From: Stenotrophomonas maltophilia
Lineage (GTDB): Bacteria; Pseudomonadota; Gammaproteobacteria; Xanthomonadales; Xanthomonadaceae
Length of the DNA: 64,000 nt
Assembly (NCBI RefSeq): GCF_002205165.1
Contig: NZ_NIVS01000016.1
Location: 1 to 64,000, forward strand
Direction: 5' to 3'
Below are positions 38,473 through 49,050 of this stretch, piece by piece. The translations under genes were made by a program, and so were the position numbers. Within the stretch, counting starts at the first letter, position 1, and the number at the start of each line of letters is the position of its first letter. The notes beneath the pieces are model-generated. The model was given only the letters and a program-made list of their open reading frames with translations, searched no databases and was not told where the DNA came from.

Positions 38473-40320
38473 CTACTCGCCCGCCGCATCGGGCGTAGGC
38501 AGTCCATGAAGGTTAGCGTAGATACGCGCAGCGAGGGCGTCATTGATGCCGTCCACTTTCGCGATTTCCGCTTCGCCGGCGGCTTTCAGGCCGACCAGGC
38601 CGCCGAAATGCTTGAGCAGGCTGGCCCGCCGGCGCGGGCCGATGCCGGGGATATCTTCGAGCTTGCTGGTCATGCGGGCCTTCTGGCGGCGCCCGCGGTG
38701 GCCGGTGATGGCAAAGCGGTGGGCCTCGTCACGCACCTGCTGGATGAACTGCAGGGCCGGCGACGCTGCGCCCGGGCGCAGTTCGCGCCCATCCGGCAGC
38801 ACCAGGGCTTCGTGCCCTGCCCTGCGCTCCACGCCCTTGGCCACACCGACCAGCATCACCCCTTCCACGCCCAGATCGGCCAGCGCCGACTGCGCCTGGG
38901 CCAACTGGCCGGCGCCACCGTCGATCAGCAACAGATCGGGCAGCACCGCATCTTCCTCCACCGCGCGACGGAAGCGCCGTTCGATCGCCTGGTGCATGGC
39001 GGCGTAGTCATCACCGGGCTCGATGCCGCTGATGTTGAAACGGCGGTACTGACTGCGCACCGGGCCGGCCGCATCGAACACCACGCACGAGGCCACGGTG
39101 GCTTCGCCCATGGTGTGGCTGATATCGAAACACTCCACGCGCTTGACCGGTTCGGTCAGGCCGAGCATCTGCCGCAGGTCTTCGCTGCGCGCGTGCTGCG
39201 CAGTGCGGCTGCCCAGTTCGGTGACCAGGGTGATCTGCGCGTTGCGTGCGGCCAGTTCGACATACCCGGCGCGCTCGCCGCGCACGTTCCAGCGCAGCTG
39301 CACCTTGTGCTCGGCCGAGGCGCTCAGCGCCGATTCGATCAGGCTGGCATCCGGGATTTCGCGGTCGAGCAGAATCTCGCGCGGCGGCGCGTGCTCGGCG
39401 TAGTACTGGGAGACGAAGGCACCCAGCACTTCGTCGGCGCTTTCTTCACCGTTGGTGCGCGGGAAGAACGGACGCGTGCCCATGTTGCGGCCATCACGGA
39501 AGGCCAGCAGCAGAACGCAGGCGCTGGCGCCCTGGGTGGCGCAGGCGAGCACGTCCAGATCCGCCGCGCGGCCGTCTACATATTGGCGGGTCTGCATGCT
39601 GCGCAGCGAGGCGATCAGATCGCGCAGGCGCGCGGCCTGCTCGAACTCCAGTGCTTCGCTGGCGGCCTGCATCTGGGTGCCGAGCTCGCGCGCCAGCTGA
39701 TCGCTCTTGCCTTCCAGGAACATCGAGGCGCGCCGCACCGATTCGGCGTAATCGTCCGGTGCCACCAGCTCCACGCAGGGCGCGCTGCAGCGGCCGATCT
39801 GGTACTGCAGGCAGGGCCGCGAGCGGTTGCGGAACACGCTGTCTTCGCAGCTGCGCAGCTTGAACAGCTTGTGCATCAGGTTGAGCGTTTCGCGCACGGC
39901 GGTGACCCCGGGATACGGCCCGAAGTAACGCCCCGGCACCGCGCGCGGGCCACGGTGCAGTGCGATCCGGGGCCATTGCTCACGGGTCAGCAGCACGTGC
40001 GGATAGGTCTTGTCGTCGCGCAGGGAGACGTTGTAACGCGGCGAGAGCGACTTGATCAGCTGGTTTTCCAGCAGCAGCGCCTCGGCCTCCGAGCGGGTCA
40101 CGGTCACGTCCATGCGCGCGACCTGCGAGAGCATCGACATGATCCGCGTGGTCTTGGGCGTGCCGTTGAAATAGCTGCCCACGCGGTTGCGCAGCGCACG
40201 CGCCTTGCCGACGTACAGCAGCGTGTCGTCGGCGGCGTACATGCGGTACACGCCGGGGGCGGTGCTCAGGTGGGCCGCAAATGCCTTGCCATCGAAGGCG
40301 GGGGCGGAAGTAACAGTCAT
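38473..40320 (-). CDS. uvrC: excinuclease ABC subunit C
   Basis: UvrC makes both incisions in nucleotide excision repair. The 615-residue product has an N-terminal GIY-YIG nuclease (PGVYRMYAADDTLLYVGKAR, about residues 22-41), a Cys-containing region, a UVR interaction helix (about 205-240), the C-terminal RNase H-like nuclease (ECFDISHTMGEATVASCVVF) and helix-hairpin-helix ends (IPGIGPRRRASLLKHFGG). Length is typical. Its ATG overlaps the stop of the upstream thioredoxin/NHL gene. Confidence 0.98.
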   Translation of the reverse strand: MTVTSAPAFDGKAFAAHLSTAPGVYRMYAADDTLLYVGKARALRNRVGSYFNGTPKTTRIMSMLSQVARMDVTVTRSEAEALLLENQLIKSLSPRYNVSLRDDKTYPHVLLTREQWPRIALHRGPRAVPGRYFGPYPGVTAVRETLNLMHKLFKLRSCEDSVFRNRSRPCLQYQIGRCSAPCVELVAPDDYAESVRRASMFLEGKSDQLARELGTQMQAASEALEFEQAARLRDLIASLRSMQTRQYVDGRAADLDVLACATQGASACVLLLAFRDGRNMGTRPFFPRTNGEESADEVLGAFVSQYYAEHAPPREILLDREIPDASLIESALSASAEHKVQLRWNVRGERAGYVELAARNAQITLVTELGSRTAQHARSEDLRQMLGLTEPVKRVECFDISHTMGEATVASCVVFDAAGPVRSQYRRFNISGIEPGDDYAAMHQAIERRFRRAVEEDAVLPDLLLIDGGAGQLAQAQSALADLGVEGVMLVGVAKGVERRAGHEALVLPDGRELRPGAASPALQFIQQVRDEAHRFAITGHRGRRQKARMTSKLEDIPGIGPRRRASLLKHFGGLVGLKAAGEAEIAKVDGINDALAARIYANLHGLPTPDAAGE

Positions 40321-41732
40321 TCGTTGATCGGCACGTCGCTCAGGACACCACTGACGGGGTCGAATCGCAGCACGGCATGGGCATCGGTCTCGGCGATCCA
40401 GACCGCACCGCCGCCCAGCGCCAGGCCGGCCGGACCATGCAGGCGTCGCGGCAGCTCCAGCGTGCTCAGCTCACCACCGCCCAGGCGCAGCGTGCGCAGG
40501 CGGCCGTTGCCGGCATCGGCGATCCACAGCAGCGGCGCATCCGGACTCAGCGCGATCGCCTGCGGGTACTGCAGCAGGGCCGAGGTGCGCGGGCCGTCCT
40601 GTTCGCCGAAGGCCCACAGCCCCTGCCCGACCAGCGTCTGCACCAGATCGCCACGCAGCTGCATGGCGCGGATCGACGAGCCCAGCGCGTCGCAGACGTA
40701 CAGCACCTGCTGGACTGCCGCGACCGAGCACGGCTGCGCAAAGGCGGCCATATGGCCACTGCCGTCGCGCTCATCGATGGCGCCACTGCCGGCGCGCCAC
40801 TGCAGGCTGCGCTGGCCGAGGTGATAGCTCCAGATGCGGTTGTCGCCGGCCATCGCGATATGGATCTGGTTGTCGGCAACGGCCAGGCCCTGCGGGTGGT
40901 TGAGGGCAGTGTGGCGCGGATCGGCCACCGGCCCTTCGATCGGCTCGCCGGGGCGGCCGGTGCCGCACAGCGTATCGACCTGCCCGGAAAGAAGATGGAT
41001 GCGGCGCAGGGCATGGTTGCCGGTGTCGGCCACGTAGAGCCATTCGCGCTCCAGCGCGAGGCCCTGGGGATGGTGAAAGGCCGCCTGGGCCTGGTCGCCA
41101 TCCATGAAATCGGCGGTCCCCATGCCGAACTGGCGCAGCACACGGCCGCCATGGCTGCACTCCAGCACGCGGTGATGGCCGGTATCGGCGATGTACAGGC
41201 GCTCGGTGGTCACCGCCAGGCCGGTCGGGAAGCGCAGCGGCAGGCGCGGCTCGGGGCTCAGTTCGCGGGCACCGTGCAGCTCTTCATCGGACGGCCGCGA
41301 GCTCCCTTCGCAGAGCGCCGTGAGCGCGCGTTCCAGCTCCCCGCCGAGACCGACCAGACGGTCGCGCTCGCGCCCCTGGGCATCGAGCAGGACCAGGGTC
41401 GGCCACGCGGTCACGCCGAAGCGGCGCCAGCCATCCCACTCCGCATCCAGCAGGGCCGGGGCGGTCAGCCCCTGGCGGCGCAGCAGCTTGAGGGACTGCT
41501 CGGGGTCACGTTCCCCATCGAAACGCGGCACCTGCAGCACCAGCAACTGCAGCCTGCCGGGGTTGCGCGATTGCCACTGGGCCAGCTCGGCCAGCCGCTG
41601 CGCGCACCACACCGAGGCGGCATTGACGAAGGCCAGCACCACCGGCCGCCCCTGCAGCTCGGCCAGCGTGGTGGGCGTGGCGTTGAGCCAGGTGGCGAAT
41701 TCGGGAAGATCCTGGACGGGCTGGACGTTCAT
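40317..41732 (-). CDS. thioredoxin-like NHL-repeat protein (NHLRC2-like)
   Basis: The 471-residue protein joins a thioredoxin-fold domain (about residues 5-150) to an NHL beta-propeller (about 165-470) with repeats such as FPTGLAVTTERLYIADTGHHRV and HPQGLALEREWLYVADTGNH. At the place of the redox motif the sequence is SVWCAQRLAEL, so only the first Cys of a CXXC is kept, and disulfide reduction by the usual route seems unlikely. The function is unknown. It sits between kdsB and uvrC, with a coupled stop-start to uvrC. Confidence 0.87.
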   Translation of the reverse strand: MNVQPVQDLPEFATWLNATPTTLAELQGRPVVLAFVNAASVWCAQRLAELAQWQSRNPGRLQLLVLQVPRFDGERDPEQSLKLLRRQGLTAPALLDAEWDGWRRFGVTAWPTLVLLDAQGRERDRLVGLGGELERALTALCEGSSRPSDEELHGARELSPEPRLPLRFPTGLAVTTERLYIADTGHHRVLECSHGGRVLRQFGMGTADFMDGDQAQAAFHHPQGLALEREWLYVADTGNHALRRIHLLSGQVDTLCGTGRPGEPIEGPVADPRHTALNHPQGLAVADNQIHIAMAGDNRIWSYHLGQRSLQWRAGSGAIDERDGSGHMAAFAQPCSVAAVQQVLYVCDALGSSIRAMQLRGDLVQTLVGQGLWAFGEQDGPRTSALLQYPQAIALSPDAPLLWIADAGNGRLRTLRLGGGELSTLELPRRLHGPAGLALGGGAVWIAETDAHAVLRFDPVSGVLSDVPINE

Positions 41733-41778
41733 GCCCCGATTATGCCGGACTACGCGTCATGCAACCGTCGTGCCACGG

Positions 41779-42552
41779 TCACGGATGTGCGGCCCACCAG
41801 GCTTCGGCACGCGCCAGATCGTCCGGGGTATCGATGCCGGGCGGGAACTCGGCCGGGGTCAGGGCCACGCTGATGCGGTGCCCCGCTTCCAGCACGCGCA
41901 GCTGCTCCAGCGACTCCAGCTGCTCCAGCGTGCCCGGCGGCAGCGCGGCGAACTGGCGCAGGAAGCCGGCGCGGTAACCGTAGATGCCGATATGGCGCAG
42001 CCAGTGTGGGCCGGCAAGCGTGTCGCGCGAGCGGGCGAAGGCATCGCGGTGCCACGGAATCGGCGCGCGGCTGAAGTACAGCGCATCCAGATTCTGCTTG
42101 CGCACCACCTTGACCACGTTCGGGTCGAACAGGGTTTCGGCGTCTTCGACCGGCGTGGCCAGCGTGGACATCTCCGCACCGCTGTAGACCAGGGCCTCGG
42201 CCACGGCACGGATGCCCTCGGCCGGGGCGAACGGCTCATCGCCCTGCAGGTTCACCACCAGGGTGTCGTCGGACCAGCCGGCCTGCGCGGCGCACTCGGC
42301 GAGCCGATCGGTGCCGGAGGCATGTGCGGTCGAGGTCATCGCCACGCGCACATCGGCCAGACCCTGCAGCGCCTCGGCGATGCGCTGATCGTCAGTGGCG
42401 ACCCACACTTCGCGCGCGCCGGCGAGCAGCGCCCGTTGCGCTACGCGCAGCACCAAGGGTTCGCCACCGAGCAGGCGCAACGGCTTGCCCGGCAGCCGCG
42501 AGGCAGCGTAACGGGCGGGAATGGCGACGACGAACTCGACGAAAGCGCTCAT
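41779..42552 (-). CDS. kdsB: 3-deoxy-manno-octulosonate cytidylyltransferase
   Basis: KdsB activates KDO to CMP-KDO for lipopolysaccharide. The 257-residue protein begins with the cytidylyltransferase block [18 protein letters not shown] and has VNLQGDEPF and CTP-site features expected for KdsB. Length agrees (about 250). It lies 66 nt after lpxK and belongs to the same envelope run; kdsA, an earlier step, is at the other end of the window. Confidence 0.97.
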   Translation of the reverse strand: MSAFVEFVVAIPARYAASRLPGKPLRLLGGEPLVLRVAQRALLAGAREVWVATDDQRIAEALQGLADVRVAMTSTAHASGTDRLAECAAQAGWSDDTLVVNLQGDEPFAPAEGIRAVAEALVYSGAEMSTLATPVEDAETLFDPNVVKVVRKQNLDALYFSRAPIPWHRDAFARSRDTLAGPHWLRHIGIYGYRAGFLRQFAALPPGTLEQLESLEQLRVLEAGHRISVALTPAEFPPGIDTPDDLARAEAWWAAHP

Positions 42553-42618
42553 GGGGGATGACCTGTACGAAAGGAATGCAGTCAGGGCCTCAGTGTGCCG
42601 TAACCGGCACCGGGCCCG

Positions 42619-43644
42619 TCAACGCTTGCCGAGCTTCTCGACGCGATCCAGCAGGCTGATCCAGAACGCGGCGGGCAACTCGGCCGACAGCGGCACCGCG
42701 AAGTGCCACTCGGTCGCGAAGGCCTTGCACTTGACCGCGTCCTTCTCGGTCATCAGCACGGGGAGTTCGCTGCCGAAGCGCAGATCCGCGGGCTGGTAGG
42801 CATGGTGATCGGCGAAGGCATGCGGCACCACGCCGATGCGGTGCGCGCGCAGCATGTCGAAGAAGCGCTGCGGGTTGGCGATGCCGGCCACGGCATGCAC
42901 GCGCTGCCCCTGGAAATGCGAGAGGCGCCGCGCACGGCCGCCCTGCAATGGCTGCGCGCTGTCGATGCGCAGCTGCATCGGCCATTCGCCGAAGCCGCAG
43001 GCAGTCTGCGCTTCGGTGCCATCGCTGGCCTGGCCCATGTTGACTACGCGGAAATCGCAGTCGCGCGCACGGCTGGCCGGCTCGCGCAGCGGCCCGGCGG
43101 GAATCAGACGACCGTTGCCGTAGCGACGCTGGGCGTCGACCACTTCGATTTCGATATCGCGCGCCAGCCGGTAGTGCTGCAGGCCGTCATCGCAGACGAT
43201 GATGTCGCAGCCCGCTTCGACCAGCGCCTTGCCCGCGGCCACTCGGTCCGCATCGACGCGCACCGGCACGCCGGTTTTCCAGGCGATCAACACCGGCTCG
43301 TCACCCCCGACCGCGGTATCGGTACTGGCCAGCACCCAACGCGGCGTACCTGCATCCTCGCGGCCATAGCCACGGCTGGCGACCCCCGGCTTCCAGCCGG
43401 CTTCGCGCAGGCGGTTGACCAGGGCGATCGTCAGTGGCGTCTTGCCCGTGCCACCGGCGGTGACGTTGCCGACCACGACCACCGGCACCGGCAGCGAATG
43501 CCGCTTGAGCCAGCGACGGCGATACGCCATCCGGCGCAGCGCGATCGCCGCGCCGTACAGCGGTGACGCCAGGCGCGCCAGGAACGGAATGGCGCTGCCG
43601 TCATACCAGTACGACGGCGTCTGCGTGCCCTTGCCTGCCATCAA
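42619..43644 (-). CDS. lpxK: tetraacyldisaccharide 4'-kinase
   Basis: LpxK phosphorylates the 4' position of the lipid A disaccharide. The 341-residue product has an N-terminal membrane-associated helix region and the P-loop [20 protein letters not shown] near residues 55-74, then the [18 protein letters not shown] segment [15 protein letters not shown]. Length is typical (about 330). Its start overlaps the msbA stop by 4 nt (ATGA), so the flippase and the kinase are translationally coupled, as usual. Confidence 0.97.
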   Translation of the reverse strand: MMAGKGTQTPSYWYDGSAIPFLARLASPLYGAAIALRRMAYRRRWLKRHSLPVPVVVVGNVTAGGTGKTPLTIALVNRLREAGWKPGVASRGYGREDAGTPRWVLASTDTAVGGDEPVLIAWKTGVPVRVDADRVAAGKALVEAGCDIIVCDDGLQHYRLARDIEIEVVDAQRRYGNGRLIPAGPLREPASRARDCDFRVVNMGQASDGTEAQTACGFGEWPMQLRIDSAQPLQGGRARRLSHFQGQRVHAVAGIANPQRFFDMLRAHRIGVVPHAFADHHAYQPADLRFGSELPVLMTEKDAVKCKAFATEWHFAVPLSAELPAAFWISLLDRVEKLGKR

Positions 43645-45389
43645 GGCTGCCTTTCGCGGAACTGCATCTTGTGCAGGTGCTCGTACAGGCCACCCAGCGC
43701 CAGCAGTTCGTTGTGCGTGCCACGTTCGACAATGCGGCCATGGTCCATCACCAGCACCTGGTCGGCATGTTCGATGGTGGACAGGCGATGGGCGATCACC
43801 AGCGTGGTGCGCTCGGGCATCAGGCGCTGCAGGGCGTCCTGCACCAGGCGCTCGGATTCGTTGTCGAGCGCAGCGGTGGCTTCATCCAGGATCAGGATCG
43901 GCGCATCGCGCAGGATCGCGCGGGCGATCGCCAGGCGCTGGCGCTGGCCGCCGGAGAGCAGCGCACCGTTCTCACCGACCGGCGTCTGCAGCTGCTGCGG
44001 CATGCGCGCGATGAACTCCCACGCATTGGCCGCTTCGGCCGCGGCGCGGATCTGCGCTTCGGTGGCCTCTATGCCGTAGGCGATGTTGGCGCCCACGGTG
44101 TCATCGAACAGCATGACCTTCTGCCCGACCATCGCCACCTGGCGACGCAGGTCCGCCAGCGGGTAATCATCCAGTGCCACGCCGTCCAGCGTGATGCGGC
44201 CGCCGCTGGGTTCGTAGAAGCGCGGCACCAGCCGGATCAGGCTGGTCTTGCCGCTGCCGGAGCGGCCGACAATCGCCGTCACCGTGCCCGGCTTGGCCAC
44301 GAAACTGATGTCGTCCAACGCGATGCCGGTGTCTTCGCGGTAGCGCAGCATCACGTGTTCGAACGCGAGCTCACCCCGTGCACGGCCGATCCGCTGGAGG
44401 CCTTCGTCGCGCTCGACCGGCATGTCCAGAATCCCGAACAGGCGCTCGGCCGCGGCCACACCGCGTGAGATCGAGGTCTGCACACTGGTCAGGCGACGCA
44501 GTGACGGAATGATCGCCATCATCGAGGTCATCAGGCCCATGAACTGGCCTGCGTTGAGCTTGCCGGCCAGCGCCTCGCGGGTGGACACCCACACGATCAC
44601 CGCCAGCGCCAATGCCGCCAGGAACTGCACTGTGCTGGAGGCCAGCGCGCGCGTGGTTTCGACCTTCATGTTCAGGCCGAGCATGCGGTTGGCCAGCCGG
44701 GAATAGCGCGAGATCTCGTGCGCCTGGGTGCCATGCACCTTCACTTCCTGCTGTGCGGCCAGGGACTGTTCGGCGGTCTGCGCCATGCCGCCCATGCCAT
44801 CCTGGATGCCGCGGCTGATGCGGCGGTAGCGCTTGCCGACGATCGAGACGATCACGCCGATCAGCGGCACCACCACCAGCATCGCCATGGTGACCTTGAC
44901 GCTCATCTGCAGCATCACCACCAGCATGGCGATGATGGTGAGGGTATCGGCCACCAGGGTCTTGAGCGCATCGGCGCTGGCCTGGGTGACCTGCTCGGTA
45001 TCGAAGTTCAGGCGGCTGACCATCACCGGCGTGGCCTCGGCATCAAAATGCGAGGACGGCAGATGCAGGTACTTTTCCAGCACCTGCTCACGCAGGTCGC
45101 GCACCACGCTGCGGCCGGTGCGGGCCAGCGCGTAATCGCTGACCAGGGTGGCCAGGCTGCGCATCATGAACAACCCGAGGATGGTCAGCGGCAGGATCAC
45201 CGCCATGCGCGGCTCCGGGTTGACGAAGCCCCGGTTGACCAGCGGCTCCATCAACTTGGTGAAGCTGTAGCCGGCCAAGGCCTCGACCACCATCGCGACC
45301 ACGGCGGCGACCATGAACACCCAATAGGCGCCCGTATAGCCGAGCAGGCGCTTGTAGATCGGCCAGACGGGGGAATGTTTCTTGCTCAT
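43641..45389 (-). CDS. msbA: lipid A export ATP-binding/permease MsbA
   Basis: MsbA flips core-lipid A across the inner membrane. The 582-residue half-transporter has six membrane segments (about residues 20-310) and an ATPase domain with Walker [13 protein letters not shown] signature [15 protein letters not shown], Walker [13 protein letters not shown] and the switch His in VIAHRLST. Length matches E. coli MsbA (582). Neighbours lpxK and kdsB confirm the LPS role. It overlaps exbD by 4 nt. Confidence 0.97.
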   Translation of the reverse strand: MSKKHSPVWPIYKRLLGYTGAYWVFMVAAVVAMVVEALAGYSFTKLMEPLVNRGFVNPEPRMAVILPLTILGLFMMRSLATLVSDYALARTGRSVVRDLREQVLEKYLHLPSSHFDAEATPVMVSRLNFDTEQVTQASADALKTLVADTLTIIAMLVVMLQMSVKVTMAMLVVVPLIGVIVSIVGKRYRRISRGIQDGMGGMAQTAEQSLAAQQEVKVHGTQAHEISRYSRLANRMLGLNMKVETTRALASSTVQFLAALALAVIVWVSTREALAGKLNAGQFMGLMTSMMAIIPSLRRLTSVQTSISRGVAAAERLFGILDMPVERDEGLQRIGRARGELAFEHVMLRYREDTGIALDDISFVAKPGTVTAIVGRSGSGKTSLIRLVPRFYEPSGGRITLDGVALDDYPLADLRRQVAMVGQKVMLFDDTVGANIAYGIEATEAQIRAAAEAANAWEFIARMPQQLQTPVGENGALLSGGQRQRLAIARAILRDAPILILDEATAALDNESERLVQDALQRLMPERTTLVIAHRLSTIEHADQVLVMDHGRIVERGTHNELLALGGLYEHLHKMQFRERQP

Positions 45390-45808
45390 GGACGCACCTC
45401 CGGCGCGGTAGCGATGGCGATGCGGCGGAAGCCCAGCTGACCCAGGGCATCCTGGGCCGTGACGACAGCCTGGTAAGGCGTGCGCGCGTCGGCGCGCAAC
45501 AGCACGGTCTGTTCCCGATCACTGCCGGCAACAGCGGCAATCGTCTGCTTGACCGACTCCACGTCGGTGCGCAGCACTTCCTGATCGTTGATGAAGTAAC
45601 GCCCTTCGGCATTGACCAGCACGCTCAGCGAGCGCGGCGGCTCGGTGGTGTCCTGCTGGCTGGCGGTCGGCAACTGCAGCTGCAGCGTCGAACGCGCATC
45701 GAAAGTGGTGGTAACCACGAAGAAGATGATCAGGACGAGAATCACATCGATCAGGGGAACCAGATCGATATGTGGCTCGTCCTGGATCCGGTCATTGCGG
45801 ATGCGCAT
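45386..45808 (-). CDS. exbD: ExbD/TolR-family biopolymer transport protein
   Basis: The 140-residue protein has one N-terminal membrane segment with the conserved Asp of the proton path (HIDLVPLIDVILVLIIFFVV) and a periplasmic TolR-like domain. With the ExbB-type protein it should form a proton-driven motor. It overlaps msbA by 4 nt and is 3 nt after exbB. In Xanthomonadaceae this pair lies upstream of msbA; no tonB gene is close. Confidence 0.93.
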   Translation of the reverse strand: MRIRNDRIQDEPHIDLVPLIDVILVLIIFFVVTTTFDARSTLQLQLPTASQQDTTEPPRSLSVLVNAEGRYFINDQEVLRTDVESVKQTIAAVAGSDREQTVLLRADARTPYQAVVTAQDALGQLGFRRIAIATAPEVRP

Positions 45809-45811
45809 CCG

Positions 45812-46486
45812 TCAGCCCTTGACCGTGACGGGTGTGGCGCCGGCCGAGGCACCGGCAGCACGCGGCGCGTTGTTCATCACGCCCGGACGACCATCAAGTG
45901 CATCCAGCAGGGCCGAGGCCTCCTGCTCCATCTCGATCACGTAGCCGGCGATGCGGCCCTTGAAATAGCGATGGAACATCAGTGCCGGAATCGCCACGAT
46001 CATGCCGGTCGCGGTGCAGACCAGCGCCTTGCCGATACCGCCGGCCAGCTGATTCACATCGCCCACGCCGTGGTCGAGGATGCCCATGAACATCTGGATC
46101 ATGCCGACCACCGTGCCGAGCAGGCCCAGCAGCGGGCCGGCCGAGGCGATCGTGCCCAGGGCGTTCAGGAACCGCTCCATGCGGTGAACCAGATGCCGGC
46201 CGGCATCTTCGATGCGCTCGCGGATCTGGTCGCGCGGGCGATTGCGTGCTTCCAGCGCGGTGGCCAGCAGCGCGCCCAGCGGCGAATTGCCGCGCAGCGA
46301 CTGGATATGGCTCGGGTCGAGCTTGCCGCGCGCGGCCCAGTTGCGCACTTCCTGCCCCAGCCCGGGGGGCAGGACTTCATTGCGCCGCAGGGTCCAGAAA
46401 CGCTCCAGGACAATTGCCAAAGCCAGTACGCCCAACAGCAGCAGCGGCAGCATCGGCCAGCCACCGGCCTTGACCAGTTCCCACAC
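45812..46486 (-). CDS. exbB: MotA/TolQ/ExbB proton channel family protein
   Basis: The 224-residue protein has three hydrophobic segments (about 10-30, 110-135 and 155-180) and the family blocks TIASAGPLLGLLGTVVGMIQMF and IGKALVCTATGMIVAIPALM. It is the stator partner of the ExbD-like protein that follows by 3 nt. The pair may energise an outer-membrane or envelope system; TolQ is a possible alternative but ExbB is favoured by gene order. Confidence 0.92.
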   Translation of the reverse strand: MWELVKAGGWPMLPLLLLGVLALAIVLERFWTLRRNEVLPPGLGQEVRNWAARGKLDPSHIQSLRGNSPLGALLATALEARNRPRDQIRERIEDAGRHLVHRMERFLNALGTIASAGPLLGLLGTVVGMIQMFMGILDHGVGDVNQLAGGIGKALVCTATGMIVAIPALMFHRYFKGRIAGYVIEMEQEASALLDALDGRPGVMNNAPRAAGASAGATPVTVKG

Positions 46487-46489
46487 GTT

Positions 46490-48898
46490 TCAATCCTCCG
46501 GCCCAGCGGCCGCCTGTTTGATCGCCGATAGGATAGCAGCCGACCGGCTCCGCTCCGCGGCATCCCACCAACGCCGCTCGAAAACCCGTTGTTCACGTAC
46601 CTGCAGGCCTTCACGCCCGAGCCAGACGCGCACCGCGCCGCTCTCGGACGTGTTGAGCACTTCGGCCCCCACAGCCTGCCAACGCGCCACCACCTCGGCA
46701 CGCGGATGGCCGAAGCGGTTGCGGTGACCAGCCGAGACGATCGCCAGCCGCGGCGCGACAGCCGCCACCCAGGCCGGCGTGGACGAGCTGGCACTGCCAT
46801 GGTGCGGGACCACCACCGCTTCGGCCGCCAGCAGCGCGCCTGCATGCTGGACCAGCAGGGCCTCGCTGCGCTTCTCGATGTCGCCGGCCAGCAGGACCGC
46901 CCCCTGCCCGGTTTCAATCCGCAGCACGCAGCTGCTGTCGTTGGTCGACTGCGGTGTATCGGGTGGCGGATGCAGGACCCGGAACGTCACCCCGTCCCAC
47001 TGCCATGATTGACCGGCATGGCAGGCCACTGCGCGACCACGCAGGGCACCGGGCGGTGCCTGCAGCGTCGCACCGGGAAAGCTGCGGCGCACCCCGCGCA
47101 ACCCACCGGTGTGGTCACGGTGGTCGTGGCTGATCATGATCCGGTCCAGCCGGCCCTGCCCCAGCGCGCGCAGGGTCGGCACCACGATGCGCTCGCCGGC
47201 ATCGAAGCCGTCGTCGGCCCCCGGCCCGGTGTCATACAGCAGCGTGTGGCGGCGCGTGCGCACCGCTACCGCCAGGCCCTGCCCCACATCCATCACCAGC
47301 AGTTCCACCTCACCCTCGCCCGGGCCATGCCGCGCCGGCCACAGCAACGGCAGGCACAGCAGCAGCGCGGGCACCCGGCCGCCACTGCCGCGCGGCAGCA
47401 GCAGCCAGAACACACCGAACACCGCCGAGATCAACGCCCAGCGATTGGCCTGCGGCAGCCACCACAGCGACAGCTCACTGCGCGCGGCATGGCCGAACAG
47501 CCACCAGCTCGCTTCAAAGCACCACGCCGCCAGCTGCCAGGGCCAGCGCCCGGCCCCCTCGAGCAGCGCCTCCAAGGCAGTGCCCAGCAGGGCCAGCGGC
47601 ACGACCACCATCGTCCACCACGGAATCGCCACGAGATTCACCAGCGGGCCGGCGCGCGAGGCCTGGCCGAACAGCGCCACGGTCAACGGCAACAGCGCCA
47701 CGGTCGCCACGCCCTGCGCGCCCAGAAAGCCGCGCAGCCAGCTCGTCTCACGCCCGGGCAGGCACCAGATCAGCCACAGCACGCCGGCAAAACTGAGCCA
47801 GAAGCCGGGGGCAAGGACCGCGAGCGGGTCGAACACCAGCATCGCCAGCGCCGCCAGGGACAGCGACTGCGCCACCGTCGCCCGCCGCCGGCTGCAGCGC
47901 GCCGCCGCTACCACCGCGATCATCAGCACGGTGCGCACCGTTGGCAGTGCAAAGCCGGCCGCTGCGGCGTACAGCGCCGCACCTGCGACCGCCGCGGCCG
48001 CGGCGCCCATCGGGCGCGGTACGTACAGGCCGACTATCGGCAGGCACCGCCAGAGCCCGCCCGCCAGCACCGCGGCGACGCCAGCGACCACGCCGACAGG
48101 GAAGCCGGAAATCGCCACCAGGTGAGTCACGCCCAGCGCACGCAGGTCGTCCCAGTCCGCCTGGCTGAGGCCGCGGGTATCGCCCAGTGCCAGCGCCTGG
48201 ACGAAGCGGCGGCCATCGCCCTTGACCGCCCTGGCAATCGCATCGGCCATGCGCTCCCGCCACGCCGGCAACCCGCTCGGCTCGGCCAATGGATGGGCCT
48301 GGGCGGGCTCACGTACGTAGCCGCTACCGGCGACGCGCTGCCGCAACGCATAGCCCTCGGCATCGAACCCGCCCGGATTCACCCGCCCGCGCGGCGGCCG
48401 GGCGCGCACGCTGAGCGACCAGCGTTCGCCGGCCTGGAGCGTGCGACGGCGGTCATCCGCTGCGCCCCGGAATCCGTCGTACCAGCCCAGGGCGAGATCC
48501 CGCCCGCGGAGTTCGCCTGGCATCGCCGGATCATCATCCACCCGGAAACGGAAGCGGGTGCCACCGGGACCGTGGTCGGGGAGGCTGATCACCCGTCCGT
48601 GCAGCGCATGGTCCACCGGCGGGCCACCGGGGGGCAGCTGCTGCGCGAGCCCGGCGTGGCCGTGCACCGCGGCCCAGCCGAGACCGAAAAGAGCAGCACC
48701 GAGCAGGCGCAGGCGGGAGGGCAGGACCCAGAGCAGGATTCCGAACGCTGCCGCAGCAACGCCCCACCCCTGCGGCAGCAGCCGAGGCGAGAAAATGATC
48801 GTGCAGATGCCTGCCAACAGCGCAACGACACACGCCTTGCCGAAGATCGGGAGCGAGGCGCACGCAGCCGTGCCATCGGTGTGTAGCACTCGCCGCAT
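46490..48898 (-). CDS. comEC: DNA internalization-related competence protein ComEC/Rec2
   Basis: ComEC forms the inner-membrane channel for DNA uptake. The ATG MRRVLHTDGTAACA gives 802 residues; a TTG 14 codons upstream is possible. The protein has an N-terminal membrane pair and OB-like region (about 1-190), the multi-pass Competence domain (about 200-480, with ALALGDTRGLSQADWDDLRA and GVTHLVAISG), and a C-terminal metallo-beta-lactamase-like domain with ISHDHRDHTGG. The family signature GVTHL.AISG is complete. It starts the exbB-exbD-msbA run. Confidence 0.94.
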   Translation of the reverse strand: MRRVLHTDGTAACASLPIFGKACVVALLAGICTIIFSPRLLPQGWGVAAAAFGILLWVLPSRLRLLGAALFGLGWAAVHGHAGLAQQLPPGGPPVDHALHGRVISLPDHGPGGTRFRFRVDDDPAMPGELRGRDLALGWYDGFRGAADDRRRTLQAGERWSLSVRARPPRGRVNPGGFDAEGYALRQRVAGSGYVREPAQAHPLAEPSGLPAWRERMADAIARAVKGDGRRFVQALALGDTRGLSQADWDDLRALGVTHLVAISGFPVGVVAGVAAVLAGGLWRCLPIVGLYVPRPMGAAAAAVAGAALYAAAAGFALPTVRTVLMIAVVAAARCSRRRATVAQSLSLAALAMLVFDPLAVLAPGFWLSFAGVLWLIWCLPGRETSWLRGFLGAQGVATVALLPLTVALFGQASRAGPLVNLVAIPWWTMVVVPLALLGTALEALLEGAGRWPWQLAAWCFEASWWLFGHAARSELSLWWLPQANRWALISAVFGVFWLLLPRGSGGRVPALLLCLPLLWPARHGPGEGEVELLVMDVGQGLAVAVRTRRHTLLYDTGPGADDGFDAGERIVVPTLRALGQGRLDRIMISHDHRDHTGGLRGVRRSFPGATLQAPPGALRGRAVACHAGQSWQWDGVTFRVLHPPPDTPQSTNDSSCVLRIETGQGAVLLAGDIEKRSEALLVQHAGALLAAEAVVVPHHGSASSSTPAWVAAVAPRLAIVSAGHRNRFGHPRAEVVARWQAVGAEVLNTSESGAVRVWLGREGLQVREQRVFERRWWDAAERSRSAAILSAIKQAAAGPED

Positions 48899-48990
48899 GT
48901 GCGCCACCCGGGAAACCCTGAGTGTCGACGGCGAACGCAATGCCGGGTATCAGTGCGGCATGCATGGTGCTGTCAGGAAATGCACATAGC

Positions 48991-49018
48991 AAAAAAGCCA
49001 ACCCGAGGGCTGGCTTTT
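48991..49018. terminator. terminator downstream of the tRNA-Val site
   Basis: The stem AGCCAACCC / GGGCTGGCT (one mismatch) is flanked by A6 and T4 runs. On the minus strand it follows the tRNA-Val 3' end by 33 nt and would end that transcript. Confidence 0.85.
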
Positions 49019-49050
49019 CTGTTGTGCCACGACAGTCTCCGGGACTGAAG

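Noticed and set aside
37912..40824. A 970-codon open frame antisense to pgsA, uvrC and the NHL gene
   Set aside because: It covers three confidently identified genes in antisense and lacks domain features.
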